This document shows positions 17,213 to 24,459 of a stretch of DNA of 64,000 nucleotides, in pieces. This DNA comes from Paenibacillus thermotolerans. Its GTDB lineage: Bacteria > Bacillota > Bacilli > Paenibacillales > YIM-B00363. Where the stretch lies: assembly GCF_028745515.1 (NCBI RefSeq), contig NZ_JAQZSG010000007.1, positions 62,001 to 126,000 on the forward strand. Direction: 5' to 3'. Numbering within the stretch: position 1 is the stretch's first letter; each line of letters opens with the position of its first letter. The notes under the pieces are model-generated. The model was not told the origin of the DNA, ran no database searches, and worked only from the letters and a program-made list of their open reading frames with translations. Made by a program: the position numbers and the translations under genes.

Positions 17213-17413
17213 CTATAAATCGCAAGCGAGTCCGCACGTGCAGCGGTGTTTGCCGAACAGCAGCGGATAGCTCCATGAAAACTCTTGGTTGATCCGTTGA
17301 ACCTCTTTGGCAAACTCCTCCGCATCCTTGGGCACCGGCCCAAGACGGTCGGCTTTCTCCTGGGTGTCGATCACCGCGCCCGGGGGAACGAACCGTCCGT
17401 CTTTAATCCGCAC
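17213..17413 (-). CDS. short Cys-rich-tailed protein, possibly a truncated gene
   Basis: A 66-residue frame beginning at GTG directly after an in-frame TAG. It ends in LLFGKHRCTCGLACDL, with three cysteines that could bind metal. The sequence (TQEKADRLGPVPKDAEEF) looks like real coding. The start has only a weak ribosome site, and the gene begins 80 bases from a dispersed repeat, so a 5' truncation is possible. It converges on the Dabb gene, with stop codons adjoining. No family recognised. Confidence 0.5.
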   Translation of the reverse strand: MRIKDGRFVPPGAVIDTQEKADRLGPVPKDAEEFAKEVQRINQEFSWSYPLLFGKHRCTCGLACDL

Positions 17414-17495
17414 CTATCGTGACCTATATGCATGATATGTGCTATTCCAATGGAAACATGCAAGTTTCTTCCCGTCTTGCTACCCCCTTCTGCGC

Positions 17496-17679
17496 TAACG
17501 GACACCACAGACGTTATATAGCCATTTTGTCCGCCGCCGTGCCGCTAACGGACGCCACAGACGCTAAATCCCGATTTTTGGCGCTGATCCCTGCTTTTTC
17601 GAGGCAATAACTGCAGTGGTGTCCCTTACAATTGCAAACTTCATTCACAACGCCGAATAACTGCATCCCTGACCGTTAG
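17496..17679 (+). repeat. dispersed nested-palindrome repeat, copy 2
   Basis: A 184-base copy of the element at 3658-3842, in the same orientation and with the same arm order. Some arm positions have diverged (GACGCCACAG in the second left arm, GTGGTGTCCCTTA in the first right arm, ATCCCTGACCG in the last). Confidence 0.9.
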
Positions 17680-17711
17680 GAGCGATCCGCCGGAAGCAAA
17701 GCTAAAAATTA

Positions 17712-17720
17712 TGCTATAAT
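17712..17720 (+). promoter_or_regulatory. extended -10 promoter of the first HI0933-like gene
   Basis: TGCTATAAT matches the TGnTATAAT extended -10; a -35 is weak. Transcription would begin near 17727, leaving a leader of only about 20 bases. Confidence 0.65.
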
Positions 17721-17745
17721 TGATTGAAATTAGTACTTGCAGAGG

Positions 17746-19065
17746 ATGCATCGACCGATCATGAATGAGGCTCAAACTACCAAGCACCACAAGCTGTTTA
17801 TTATAGGCGCAGGCGCCGCAGGACTTATGGCCGCCGTTACTGCACGAGACCTGGGGATCGATACTGCCATTCTGGAAAGAAACGACCGGATTGGGAAGAA
17901 AATATTAATGACAGGCGACGGCCGCTGCAACATTACGAACGAATCCACTGCGACGGGTACGGACGAAGCGGCGGCATTATCGCGTAAGTTTCACGGCAGT
18001 CAGGCCGAGTTCCCGCTTCCTGTGCTGCGGCAATTCGGCATCCGTCAAACGATTGATTTCTTCCATGTACTCGGGCTTCCGCTTACCAGCTTGAAAGAGG
18101 GCTTCATGTATCCGATGTCGCTGCAGGCTTCGTCCGTGTTGGATATATTCGAGCTGGCGCTGGAGGATCGGAACGTTCCGGTATATTTAGGCCGCAAAGT
18201 GGCGGATGTTACCGTATCGACGGATCATCCGCGCTTCACGATTACGTGCCAAACCGAAGCAGGAGAGCAGGAGGTCTATACAAGCGAATACCTGTTTTTA
18301 TGTACGGGCGGCCTTACCGGCCAGAACGCGGGAACGGACGGCTCCGGGTATGCGCTGGCCCAACGCTTGGGGCACACCTTGGTCGAGCCTGTGCCGGCCA
18401 TCGTGCAATTGAGGGTGCAATATCCGCATATGAAGGCGTTGTCCGGCATCAAACTCCAAGGACAAGCCCGGATCATCGTGAACGGTAAAGCCGTCCAAAG
18501 CGAAGCCGGCGAAATTCATTTCGCCGAATACGGCCTCTCCGGACCGCCGATTCTTCAGCTCAGCCGGAAGGCTGCTTATCATCTCGCAAAAAAACAATCC
18601 GTGACCGTCTCCGTCGATTTGATGCCGGGCCGCACGGAGGAAGAAGTAGTTGAATTTTTGGAGATGAACTGGGAAACGTTCGCGCACCGGACGGTTGCGG
18701 AATCGTTCGTCGGGTTTTTGCACAAGAAGCTGATTCCCGTCTTGCTCAAGGAAGCGGGAATCGATCAACAGCCGAACCTTCTTTGCCAGGATTTATCGTG
18801 GAATACGAAGGGAATCTTCTATCGATTATTGAAGCGTTGGGAATTTAAAGTAACCGACACCAACAGCTTCGAGAACGCGCAAGCGACAGCCGGCGGCATT
18901 AATACGAAGGAACTCGTCGAAGGAACGTTGGAATCCAAGCTCGTGCCCGGTCTCTACTTGGCCGGCGAGGTGATGGATGTCGACGGCGACTTCGGCGGCT
19001 ATAACCTGCAGTGGGCCTGGAGCTCCGGCTATGCGGCAGCAATGGCGCTCGGCAAACATATTTAA
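17746..19065 (+). CDS. HI0933 family FAD-dependent oxidoreductase, copy 1
   Basis: About 439 residues. The dinucleotide-binding Rossmann motif GAGAAGLMAA lies near residue 20, followed by the hallmark TGDGRCNITN (about 61-70) and a C-terminal EVMDVDGDFGGYNLQWAW that closes the FAD site. The family (HI0933, BC4706) is often labelled aminoacetone oxidase-like or BaiN-like; the reaction is not settled. Start uncertain between ATG 17746 and ATG 17761. MHRPIM is conserved in the neighbouring paralogue, which favours 17746. The second copy follows 23 bases after the stop. Confidence 0.85.
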   Translation: MHRPIMNEAQTTKHHKLFIIGAGAAGLMAAVTARDLGIDTAILERNDRIGKKILMTGDGRCNITNESTATGTDEAAALSRKFHGSQAEFPLPVLRQFGIRQTIDFFHVLGLPLTSLKEGFMYPMSLQASSVLDIFELALEDRNVPVYLGRKVADVTVSTDHPRFTITCQTEAGEQEVYTSEYLFLCTGGLTGQNAGTDGSGYALAQRLGHTLVEPVPAIVQLRVQYPHMKALSGIKLQGQARIIVNGKAVQSEAGEIHFAEYGLSGPPILQLSRKAAYHLAKKQSVTVSVDLMPGRTEEEVVEFLEMNWETFAHRTVAESFVGFLHKKLIPVLLKEAGIDQQPNLLCQDLSWNTKGIFYRLLKRWEFKVTDTNSFENAQATAGGINTKELVEGTLESKLVPGLYLAGEVMDVDGDFGGYNLQWAWSSGYAAAMALGKHI

Positions 19066-19088
19066 AATTAAAACCACTGGAAAAAGGA

Positions 19089-20426
19089 ATGCATCGACCA
19101 ATTATGTATGAGTCTCAGACATCTAAGCACCATGAATTGTTCATCATCGGTGCGGGCGCTTCAGGGCTAATGGCCGCCGTTACCGCGCGAGACCTGGGGA
19201 TCGATACGGCCATCATTGAAAGCAACGACCGGGTCGGAAAGAAGGTGTTGACGACCGGGAACGGGCGCTGCAACATTACGAATCAATCCACCGCACAGGG
19301 CGCGGACGAGGCGGCCGCTTTAGCGCAAAAGTACCACAGCAGCCAACCGGAATTTCCGCTGCCTGTGCTGCAGCAATTCGGCGTCCGGCAAACCGTCGAT
19401 TTCTTCAACTCGCTCGGCCTTCCGCTGGTCGCCATAGAAAACGGCCGGATGTATCCGATGTCGCTGCAGGCTGCATCGGTGCTGGAGGTTTTCCGAATCG
19501 CGCTGGAGGATCGGAACGTTCCGATCTACTTCAAGACGAAGGTGTTGGACGTTACCGTATCGACGGAGCATCCGCGGTTTAAAATTTTATGCCAGACTGA
19601 GACAGAGGAACAGGTCGTCTATACCAGCGATTACCTCTTCCTGTGTACGGGCGGCCTTACCGCTCCGAAAACAGGAACGGACGGCTCCGGGTATACGCTC
19701 GCTCAACGTTTGGGACATACGCTCATCGACCCGGTGCCGGGGATCGTGCAGTTGAAGCTGGATTATCCGTATCTGAAGGAGCTGTCCGGCGTCAAATTCG
19801 AAGGTCTCGGTCATATTGTCGTAAACGGCGAAGTGATCCGCAGCGAATACGGGGAAATTTTGTTTACGGACTACGGCGCCTCCGGCCCGCCGATTCTCCA
19901 GTTAAGCCGGAAGGCTGCGTATCGGCTTGCAAAAGGAGAAACCGTAATATTATCGCTCGATATGATGCCGGACCGAACGGAGGAAGAGGTCGCCGATTTT
20001 CTGGATACGCATTGGGGAATGTTCGGACACCGGACGGTTGCGGCTTCTTTGATCGGCATCCTAAACAAAAAGCTGATTCCCGTCCTGCTGAAAGAGGCGG
20101 AGATCGATCAGCAGCCGAACCTGCTATGTCAGGATTTATCGTGGAAAACAAAAAAAATATTGTGCCGCCTCATGAAGCGTTGGGAATTTATTGTGACCGA
20201 TACGAATGGCTTTGCGCATGCGCAAACGACGGCCGGCGGCATCGATACGTCGGAGTTAAAGGAAGGAACGCTGGAATCCAAGCTCGTGCCCGGGCTTTAT
20301 TTGGCCGGCGAGGTGATGGATGTGGATGGGGATTGCGGAGGATATAATCTGCAATGGGCCTGGAGCTCCGGCTATTCGGCCGCGATGGCGCTTGCAGATC
20401 AGCTTACCGGAAATTCGGTTCGCTGA
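19089..20426 (+). CDS. HI0933 family FAD-dependent oxidoreductase, copy 2
   Basis: About 445 residues. It is closely similar to the gene just upstream along its whole length, including GAGASGLMAA, TGNGRCNITN and the C-terminal DVDGDCGGYNLQWAWSSG. This points to a tandem duplication followed by divergence. The frame is open further upstream into the first gene, but MHRPIM at 19089 matches the other copy's start and AAAAAGGA precedes it. An intrinsic terminator follows at 20466, so the pair forms one transcription unit. Confidence 0.85.
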   Translation: MHRPIMYESQTSKHHELFIIGAGASGLMAAVTARDLGIDTAIIESNDRVGKKVLTTGNGRCNITNQSTAQGADEAAALAQKYHSSQPEFPLPVLQQFGVRQTVDFFNSLGLPLVAIENGRMYPMSLQAASVLEVFRIALEDRNVPIYFKTKVLDVTVSTEHPRFKILCQTETEEQVVYTSDYLFLCTGGLTAPKTGTDGSGYTLAQRLGHTLIDPVPGIVQLKLDYPYLKELSGVKFEGLGHIVVNGEVIRSEYGEILFTDYGASGPPILQLSRKAAYRLAKGETVILSLDMMPDRTEEEVADFLDTHWGMFGHRTVAASLIGILNKKLIPVLLKEAEIDQQPNLLCQDLSWKTKKILCRLMKRWEFIVTDTNGFAHAQTTAGGIDTSELKEGTLESKLVPGLYLAGEVMDVDGDCGGYNLQWAWSSGYSAAMALADQLTGNSVR

Positions 20427-20465
20427 ACAAAGAAGGAATTCAATAGCGGTATGAAGAACCTAAAG

Positions 20466-20497
20466 GCTTGTCCCTCTTCACGGGGACGAGCTTTTTT
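20466..20497 (+). terminator. intrinsic terminator after the flavoprotein pair
   Basis: GCTTGTCCC (20466-20474) pairs with GGGACGAGC (20483-20491) with one G-U pair, then six T. Confidence 0.85.
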
Positions 20498-20525
20498 CAT
20501 TCTAAGGCGTTTGATGGATTTTCGG

Positions 20526-20554
20526 TTGACGAATGAAGCAAATACACTTACTTT
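20526..20554 (+). promoter_or_regulatory. possible sigma-A promoter of the hprK-like gene
   Basis: TTGACG (20526-20531) and TACTTT (20549-20554) are 17 bases apart. The -10 is weak, so this is tentative. Confidence 0.35.
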
Positions 20555-20587
20555 TGAAGCAGGAAACGGATGGGAGGCGTGAATGAA

Positions 20588-21496
20588 TTGAAGACGGTGA
20601 CAGTGAAACAGCTTGTGGACCGGTTTTCTCTCGAAGTGCTTGCGGGAGGAGACCGGCTGCTGCGGCCGATTACGGAAGCCCGGGTTCATCGGCCCGGTCT
20701 GGAATTCGTCGGCTATTTCGAATATTATCCGCAAGGCCGCGTTCAGCTGCTGGGTCGAAGGGAAATTACATACTTGCACCGCCAGAGCGAAGAAGACCGG
20801 AATCTGCACATCGGAAATATCGTCAAATATCATCCGCCGTGCTTTGTCGTAACTAGAAACCAAGACGGCTTGAAATATTTGTTGAAATACTGCGAGCAGG
20901 AGGGCATTCCGCTGCTGCGTACGCCCGAAGCTACGACGAAGTTTCAAGAGCTGGTAGACAGCTACTTGGCGAAGGCGCTCGCCGAGGAAATCGCCATTCA
21001 CGGCGTCTGCGTGAACGTATCGGGGATCGGCGTGCTGCTGCGCGGAAAGTCCGGCGTCGGAAAGAGCGAAACCGCCCATACGCTAATCCGCCGGGGGCAC
21101 CGGCTCGTCGCGGACGATATCGTCGTCCTGAAACGTATTAATTCCGAGACGCTGCTAGGCACGCATAACGGCAAAACAAGAGAGTTTCTTGCGCTGCGCA
21201 GCATCGGGCTGATTAACGTCTCCCGGTTGTACGGCAGAAGCTCGTTCCAAGACGAAACCAGAGTCGTGCTCGATATCGAGCTTAAGCAATGGGAGAAGGA
21301 TCAGCTGAATAATGAGCTGGAGGTGGAGCAGCGATTCTCGCAATATCTCGATGTGAATATCCCGCATATTGAAATTCAGCTTCAGCCGGGAAGGGATGTG
21401 GCGGGACTTGTCGAAGCCGCCGCAAACAATTGGTATCTCCGCCGGGAAGGCTACAGCGCGGCCGAGGACTTTATGAGGCGCCTTGAAAATCCATAA
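20588..21496 (+). CDS. hprK: divergent HPr kinase/phosphorylase paralogue
   Basis: A 302-residue protein with both HprK domains. The N-terminal domain has ITEARVHRPGLEFVGYFEYYP (residues 28-48). The kinase domain has His138-Gly139, Walker A GKSGVGKS at 153-160 and RGHRLVADD at 169-177. HprK phosphorylates or dephosphorylates Ser46 of HPr to drive CcpA control. Two signatures differ from the usual form. The LEIRGLGI-type motif reads LALRSIGL at 201-208, and the late PGRN reads PGRD. It also stands alone, without the usual lgt partner. It could be a second, specialised copy with altered phosphorylase activity or another target. I favour TTG 20588, 11 bases after GGAGG; ATG 20570 is the alternative. 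Confidence 0.8.
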   Translation: MKTVTVKQLVDRFSLEVLAGGDRLLRPITEARVHRPGLEFVGYFEYYPQGRVQLLGRREITYLHRQSEEDRNLHIGNIVKYHPPCFVVTRNQDGLKYLLKYCEQEGIPLLRTPEATTKFQELVDSYLAKALAEEIAIHGVCVNVSGIGVLLRGKSGVGKSETAHTLIRRGHRLVADDIVVLKRINSETLLGTHNGKTREFLALRSIGLINVSRLYGRSSFQDETRVVLDIELKQWEKDQLNNELEVEQRFSQYLDVNIPHIEIQLQPGRDVAGLVEAAANNWYLRREGYSAAEDFMRRLENP

Positions 21497-21579
21497 TGAT
21501 GAACAGAGCAATTCATAAGAAACTCCCCTTCTAAAGTTGCCTTATACTTGAGTTAAGCTGACGAAGGAGGAAATTACTT

Positions 21580-22065
21580 ATGAGCGTTGTAGAGGATTTG
21601 TTGGAGGAACTTCGGCGGGAGGCGCTGTCCACACGCCGTATTTTGGAGCGCATTCCGGAAGCTCGCATGGCTTGGAAGCCGCATCCTAAATCGATGTCAC
21701 TCGGGCAGTTGGCCTTGCATACGGCAGGATTGCCCGGAGGCTTGGCCATGCTGCTGAATGTCCCCGTTCGGGAAGTGCCGATTGTGCCTCTTCCGGAAGC
21801 GGCAACCGTTTCGGAGATTCTCGCGGTGTTGGACGAGCAAGTAGCCGTAGCGCAGCAAGTCTTTTGTTCGTGGAGCGATGAATACGTTCGCGACACCTTT
21901 CGATTGGCGGCGCAAGGCACAATCATCCTTGAGACACCGCGTCTCGAGCTGGTGCGAACGCTGCTTTTCAATCGCTGGCACCATCATCGGGGACAGCTTA
22001 CGGTCTATCTTCGGTTACTTGATGTGCCGGTTCCAGGTATTTACGGTCCCAGCGCCGATGAATGA
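21580..22065 (+). CDS. DinB family protein
   Basis: The 161-residue four-helix-bundle protein has likely metal-binding His residues in QLALHTAGL (about residue 49) and NRWHHHRGQL (about 131-140), the DinB/YfiT pattern. Members include thiol-dependent transferases of the bacillithiol group and DNA-damage-induced proteins; the substrate here is unknown. Excellent ribosome site GAAGGAGG before ATG 21580. A terminator follows. Confidence 0.85.
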   Translation: MSVVEDLLEELRREALSTRRILERIPEARMAWKPHPKSMSLGQLALHTAGLPGGLAMLLNVPVREVPIVPLPEAATVSEILAVLDEQVAVAQQVFCSWSDEYVRDTFRLAAQGTIILETPRLELVRTLLFNRWHHHRGQLTVYLRLLDVPVPGIYGPSADE

Positions 22066-22096
22066 AACAGTACTTTGCGTTCGATAAGGCTTTGGC

Positions 22097-22135
22097 GGCC
22101 GCTTCCCGTAAATCCGGGAGGCGGCCTTTTCGTTT
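22097..22135 (+). terminator. intrinsic terminator after dinB-like gene
   Basis: GGCCGCTTCCCG (22097-22108) pairs with CGGGAGGCGGCC (22115-22126) with one G-T mismatch position, then TTTTCGTTT. Confidence 0.85.
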
Positions 22136-22184
22136 GACCTGTTCCCAAAAAGCACAAAAAGACAGGATTGCGTATTCGTTTCGT

Positions 22185-22210
22185 GATAGCATTTTCTCGA
22201 GAAAACTATC
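22185..22210 (+). promoter_or_regulatory. palindromic operator-like site before the SGNH gene
   Basis: The perfect 14-base palindrome TTTTCTCGAGAAAA (22192-22205) is flanked by GATAG and CTATC. It lies 20 bases before the ribosome-site region of the next gene and may bind a dimeric regulator. No cognate regulator is adjacent. Confidence 0.5.
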
Positions 22211-22230
22211 GTTAGAAGGGAGAGAGTTTG

Positions 22231-22950
22231 ATGAGAAGCATCGCATTAGGCTTAATGATCGCAGTCGCAGTTTTGTTTTCCGTTTCATTCGCTTCTGCCA
22301 AGGAAAAGGAGAATGGTGCATTGCAAACCGTACATTACGTCGCTCTAGGAGACTCCATTGCGGCAGGACAAACCCCGTATGGAACATTCGACCTCAGTTA
22401 TGCGGATTATTTGAAGGATTACTTTGAAAAGTTTCATTATCATGTTGCCGATTATACGAATTTTGCCGTTACGGGTTATACGAGCGAACAATTAAAAGAC
22501 GATATGCTGACGAATGACAGTGTGAGGAACAAAATAAAAGAAGCGTCGGTCGTAACGATCGATATCGGAGCCAACGATTTGTTCCGTAAGCTCCTGTCGG
22601 ATCCGGCCAACGCTTCGGAAGGCATATCGAGCGCAAGCGCGAATTTGCAGATCATCCTTAGTACGATTGACGAGTTGAATCCGAATGCACGCGTTTACGT
22701 AATGGGTTATTATAATCCGTTTGCTTATTATCCGGAACAGGCACAGCAGTTTTTGGCGCCGTTCATTACCTCCTTGAATTCGGAAATCGAAATGCGCGCC
22801 GAAGCGAATGGCGATACTTACGTGCCGACCGACAAAAAGGTAGATCGGCATTATAAAAAATATATGCCGAATCCGGACGATAATCATTTGAATGCGGAGG
22901 GATACCAAGTCATAGCAAAGGAATTTTGGAAAGCGATTCGAACGAATTGA
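22231..22950 (+). CDS. secreted SGNH/GDSL hydrolase
   Basis: The 239-residue protein has a signal peptide (hydrophobic core at about 4-19, cleavage after FASA). Block I is GDSIAAG (about residues 37-43), block III is DIGANDL, and block V is DDNHLNAEGY with the catalytic Asp/His. It is an extracellular esterase or lipase of the SGNH class, perhaps removing acyl groups from glycans or lipids. I use ATG 22231 rather than the TTG just before it, with AAGGGAGAG upstream. The GNN Asn of block III is present (GAND). Confidence 0.88.
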   Translation: MRSIALGLMIAVAVLFSVSFASAKEKENGALQTVHYVALGDSIAAGQTPYGTFDLSYADYLKDYFEKFHYHVADYTNFAVTGYTSEQLKDDMLTNDSVRNKIKEASVVTIDIGANDLFRKLLSDPANASEGISSASANLQIILSTIDELNPNARVYVMGYYNPFAYYPEQAQQFLAPFITSLNSEIEMRAEANGDTYVPTDKKVDRHYKKYMPNPDDNHLNAEGYQVIAKEFWKAIRTN

Positions 22951-23057
22951 CACCTTTAATCTTACTTTTCGCTAAATGAATCTTAATTTTATGTATCGTG
23001 AATCGTGCGGACTTGGTCGTACAATAGAGTCATAATCCGATCGCGAATGAGAGGGAT

Positions 23058-24335
23058 ATGATGATGACACGGACCAATATTCCGTTACCTGAGCCTAGAA
23101 TCGCACATTTCGAACGGTTGGGCTTCGGGATGTTTATTCATTGGGGTTTATATTCGCAGCTGGGACAAGGCGAATGGATTCAACATCTCGGAAACATCCC
23201 GATGCAGGAGTACGTAAAGCTGCAGCATACGTTCACCGCCGCCGACTTCGATGCGAGGGAAATCGCGCGCATCGCCAAACAGTCCGGCATGAACTATATA
23301 ACGATTACGACTCGCCATCACGACGGCTTCTCCTTGTACGATACGCGGGGGCTGAACGAGTACGACGCGCCGCACAGCCCGGCGGGGCGCGACTTGATCG
23401 CCGAATTCGTAACGGCGTGCCGCGAGGAAGATTTGCTGCCGATGCTGTATCATACGACGCTGGACTGGCGCGAGGAAAGCTTCAAGAACGATTTCGACGC
23501 TTATCTCGATTATTTGTACAAGTCCGTTGAAATGTTGTGTACGCATTACGGGAAAATCGGCGGCTTATGGTTTGACGGGAACTGGAGCAAGCCGGATGCG
23601 GACTGGAAGCTCGACGAGCTGTACGGCATGATCCGCCGGCTTCAACCCGACGCGCTCATTATTAACAACACGGGGTTGGACCATCGCGGAGCGACGGGAC
23701 ACCCGGAAATCGACAGCGTAACGTTCGAGCAAGGACGTCCCGAGCCGATGAACAGAGAAGGCATGAAGAAATACGTCGCGGCCGAAATGTGCGAAACGAT
23801 CAACGATCATTGGGGGATCGGCACCAAAGATTTCGCATACAAATCGGTGCCGTATTTGATCGAGAGCTTGTGCGCTTGCCGCAAGGTGGGAGCGAACTAT
23901 TTGCTGAACATGGGACCGACCGCAACCGGACGCATACTGCCGATTCAGCGGCATTTGTTGGAGACGGTCGGCGAGTGGATCGCCCTAAACCGAAAGCCGA
24001 TTTACGAAGGAAAACCGAGCAAGGTAAAGGGCGAAGGGAGCAACTTCGTTCTGGAAACGCCGGACGGGAAGCTGTATGCGTTCATCTACCATTTAAAAAT
24101 TAGCGGTCACGAGCATGTAACGGCAGGCGGGGGCGGTGCAGGCGACAAAACGTTCACCGGACTCTCGCGCAAAATCCGGTCGGTCCGCTGGCTCGACAAT
24201 GGGGAAGAGCTTCCGTTCAAGCAGGATGAAGCCGCCGGATCGTTTACATTCAACGCAACGGGATACCCGTACGGAATGAATCTGGTCGTGAGGGTAGCCG
24301 AAATCGAAGCCGAAGCCGAAGCCGATGCCAATTAA
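23058..24335 (+). CDS. alpha-L-fucosidase, GH29, intracellular
   Basis: The 425-residue enzyme has the GH29 N-terminus FERLGFGMFIHWGLYSQ, an active-site THH (TTRHHDGFSL) and the GGLWFDGNWSK segment whose Asp is the expected nucleophile. LNMGPTATGRI is also a family mark. A C-terminal beta domain follows. There is no signal peptide, so it acts on imported fucosylated oligosaccharides. Start chosen from GAGAGGG before 23058; two further in-frame ATGs follow directly. Its single-gene unit ends in a strong terminator. Confidence 0.92.
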   Translation: MMMTRTNIPLPEPRIAHFERLGFGMFIHWGLYSQLGQGEWIQHLGNIPMQEYVKLQHTFTAADFDAREIARIAKQSGMNYITITTRHHDGFSLYDTRGLNEYDAPHSPAGRDLIAEFVTACREEDLLPMLYHTTLDWREESFKNDFDAYLDYLYKSVEMLCTHYGKIGGLWFDGNWSKPDADWKLDELYGMIRRLQPDALIINNTGLDHRGATGHPEIDSVTFEQGRPEPMNREGMKKYVAAEMCETINDHWGIGTKDFAYKSVPYLIESLCACRKVGANYLLNMGPTATGRILPIQRHLLETVGEWIALNRKPIYEGKPSKVKGEGSNFVLETPDGKLYAFIYHLKISGHEHVTAGGGGAGDKTFTGLSRKIRSVRWLDNGEELPFKQDEAAGSFTFNATGYPYGMNLVVRVAEIEAEAEADAN

Positions 24336-24353
24336 ATGAAACCGTTGCTCAAG

Positions 24354-24386
24354 GACCGATCGGAGGTGCGATCGGTCTATTTTTTA
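24354..24386 (+). terminator. intrinsic terminator after the fucosidase
   Basis: GACCGATCG (24354-24362) and CGATCGGTC (24369-24377) form a perfect stem, followed by TATTTTTTAT. Confidence 0.88.
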
Positions 24387-24459
24387 TATCGAAAAAATAG
24401 AAAGTATCCGTTAAAATAGTCTAATGCAAGTCATGTGACTGGATACGGGTGAGGCTGTA

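Larger units (their letters stand above)
17414..17745. other. 332-base intergenic region
   Basis: It holds repeat copy 2 (17496-17679) and an extended -10 promoter for the flavoprotein gene (17712-17720). The open frame 17419-17610 is repeat sequence, not a gene. Confidence 0.7.

Noticed and set aside
17419-17610. 63-residue frame in the 17.5 kb intergenic region
   Set aside because: Most of it is repeat copy 2. The same peptide (LTDATDAKSRFLALIPAF) appears in frame at repeat copy 1, so it follows from the repeat, not from a gene.
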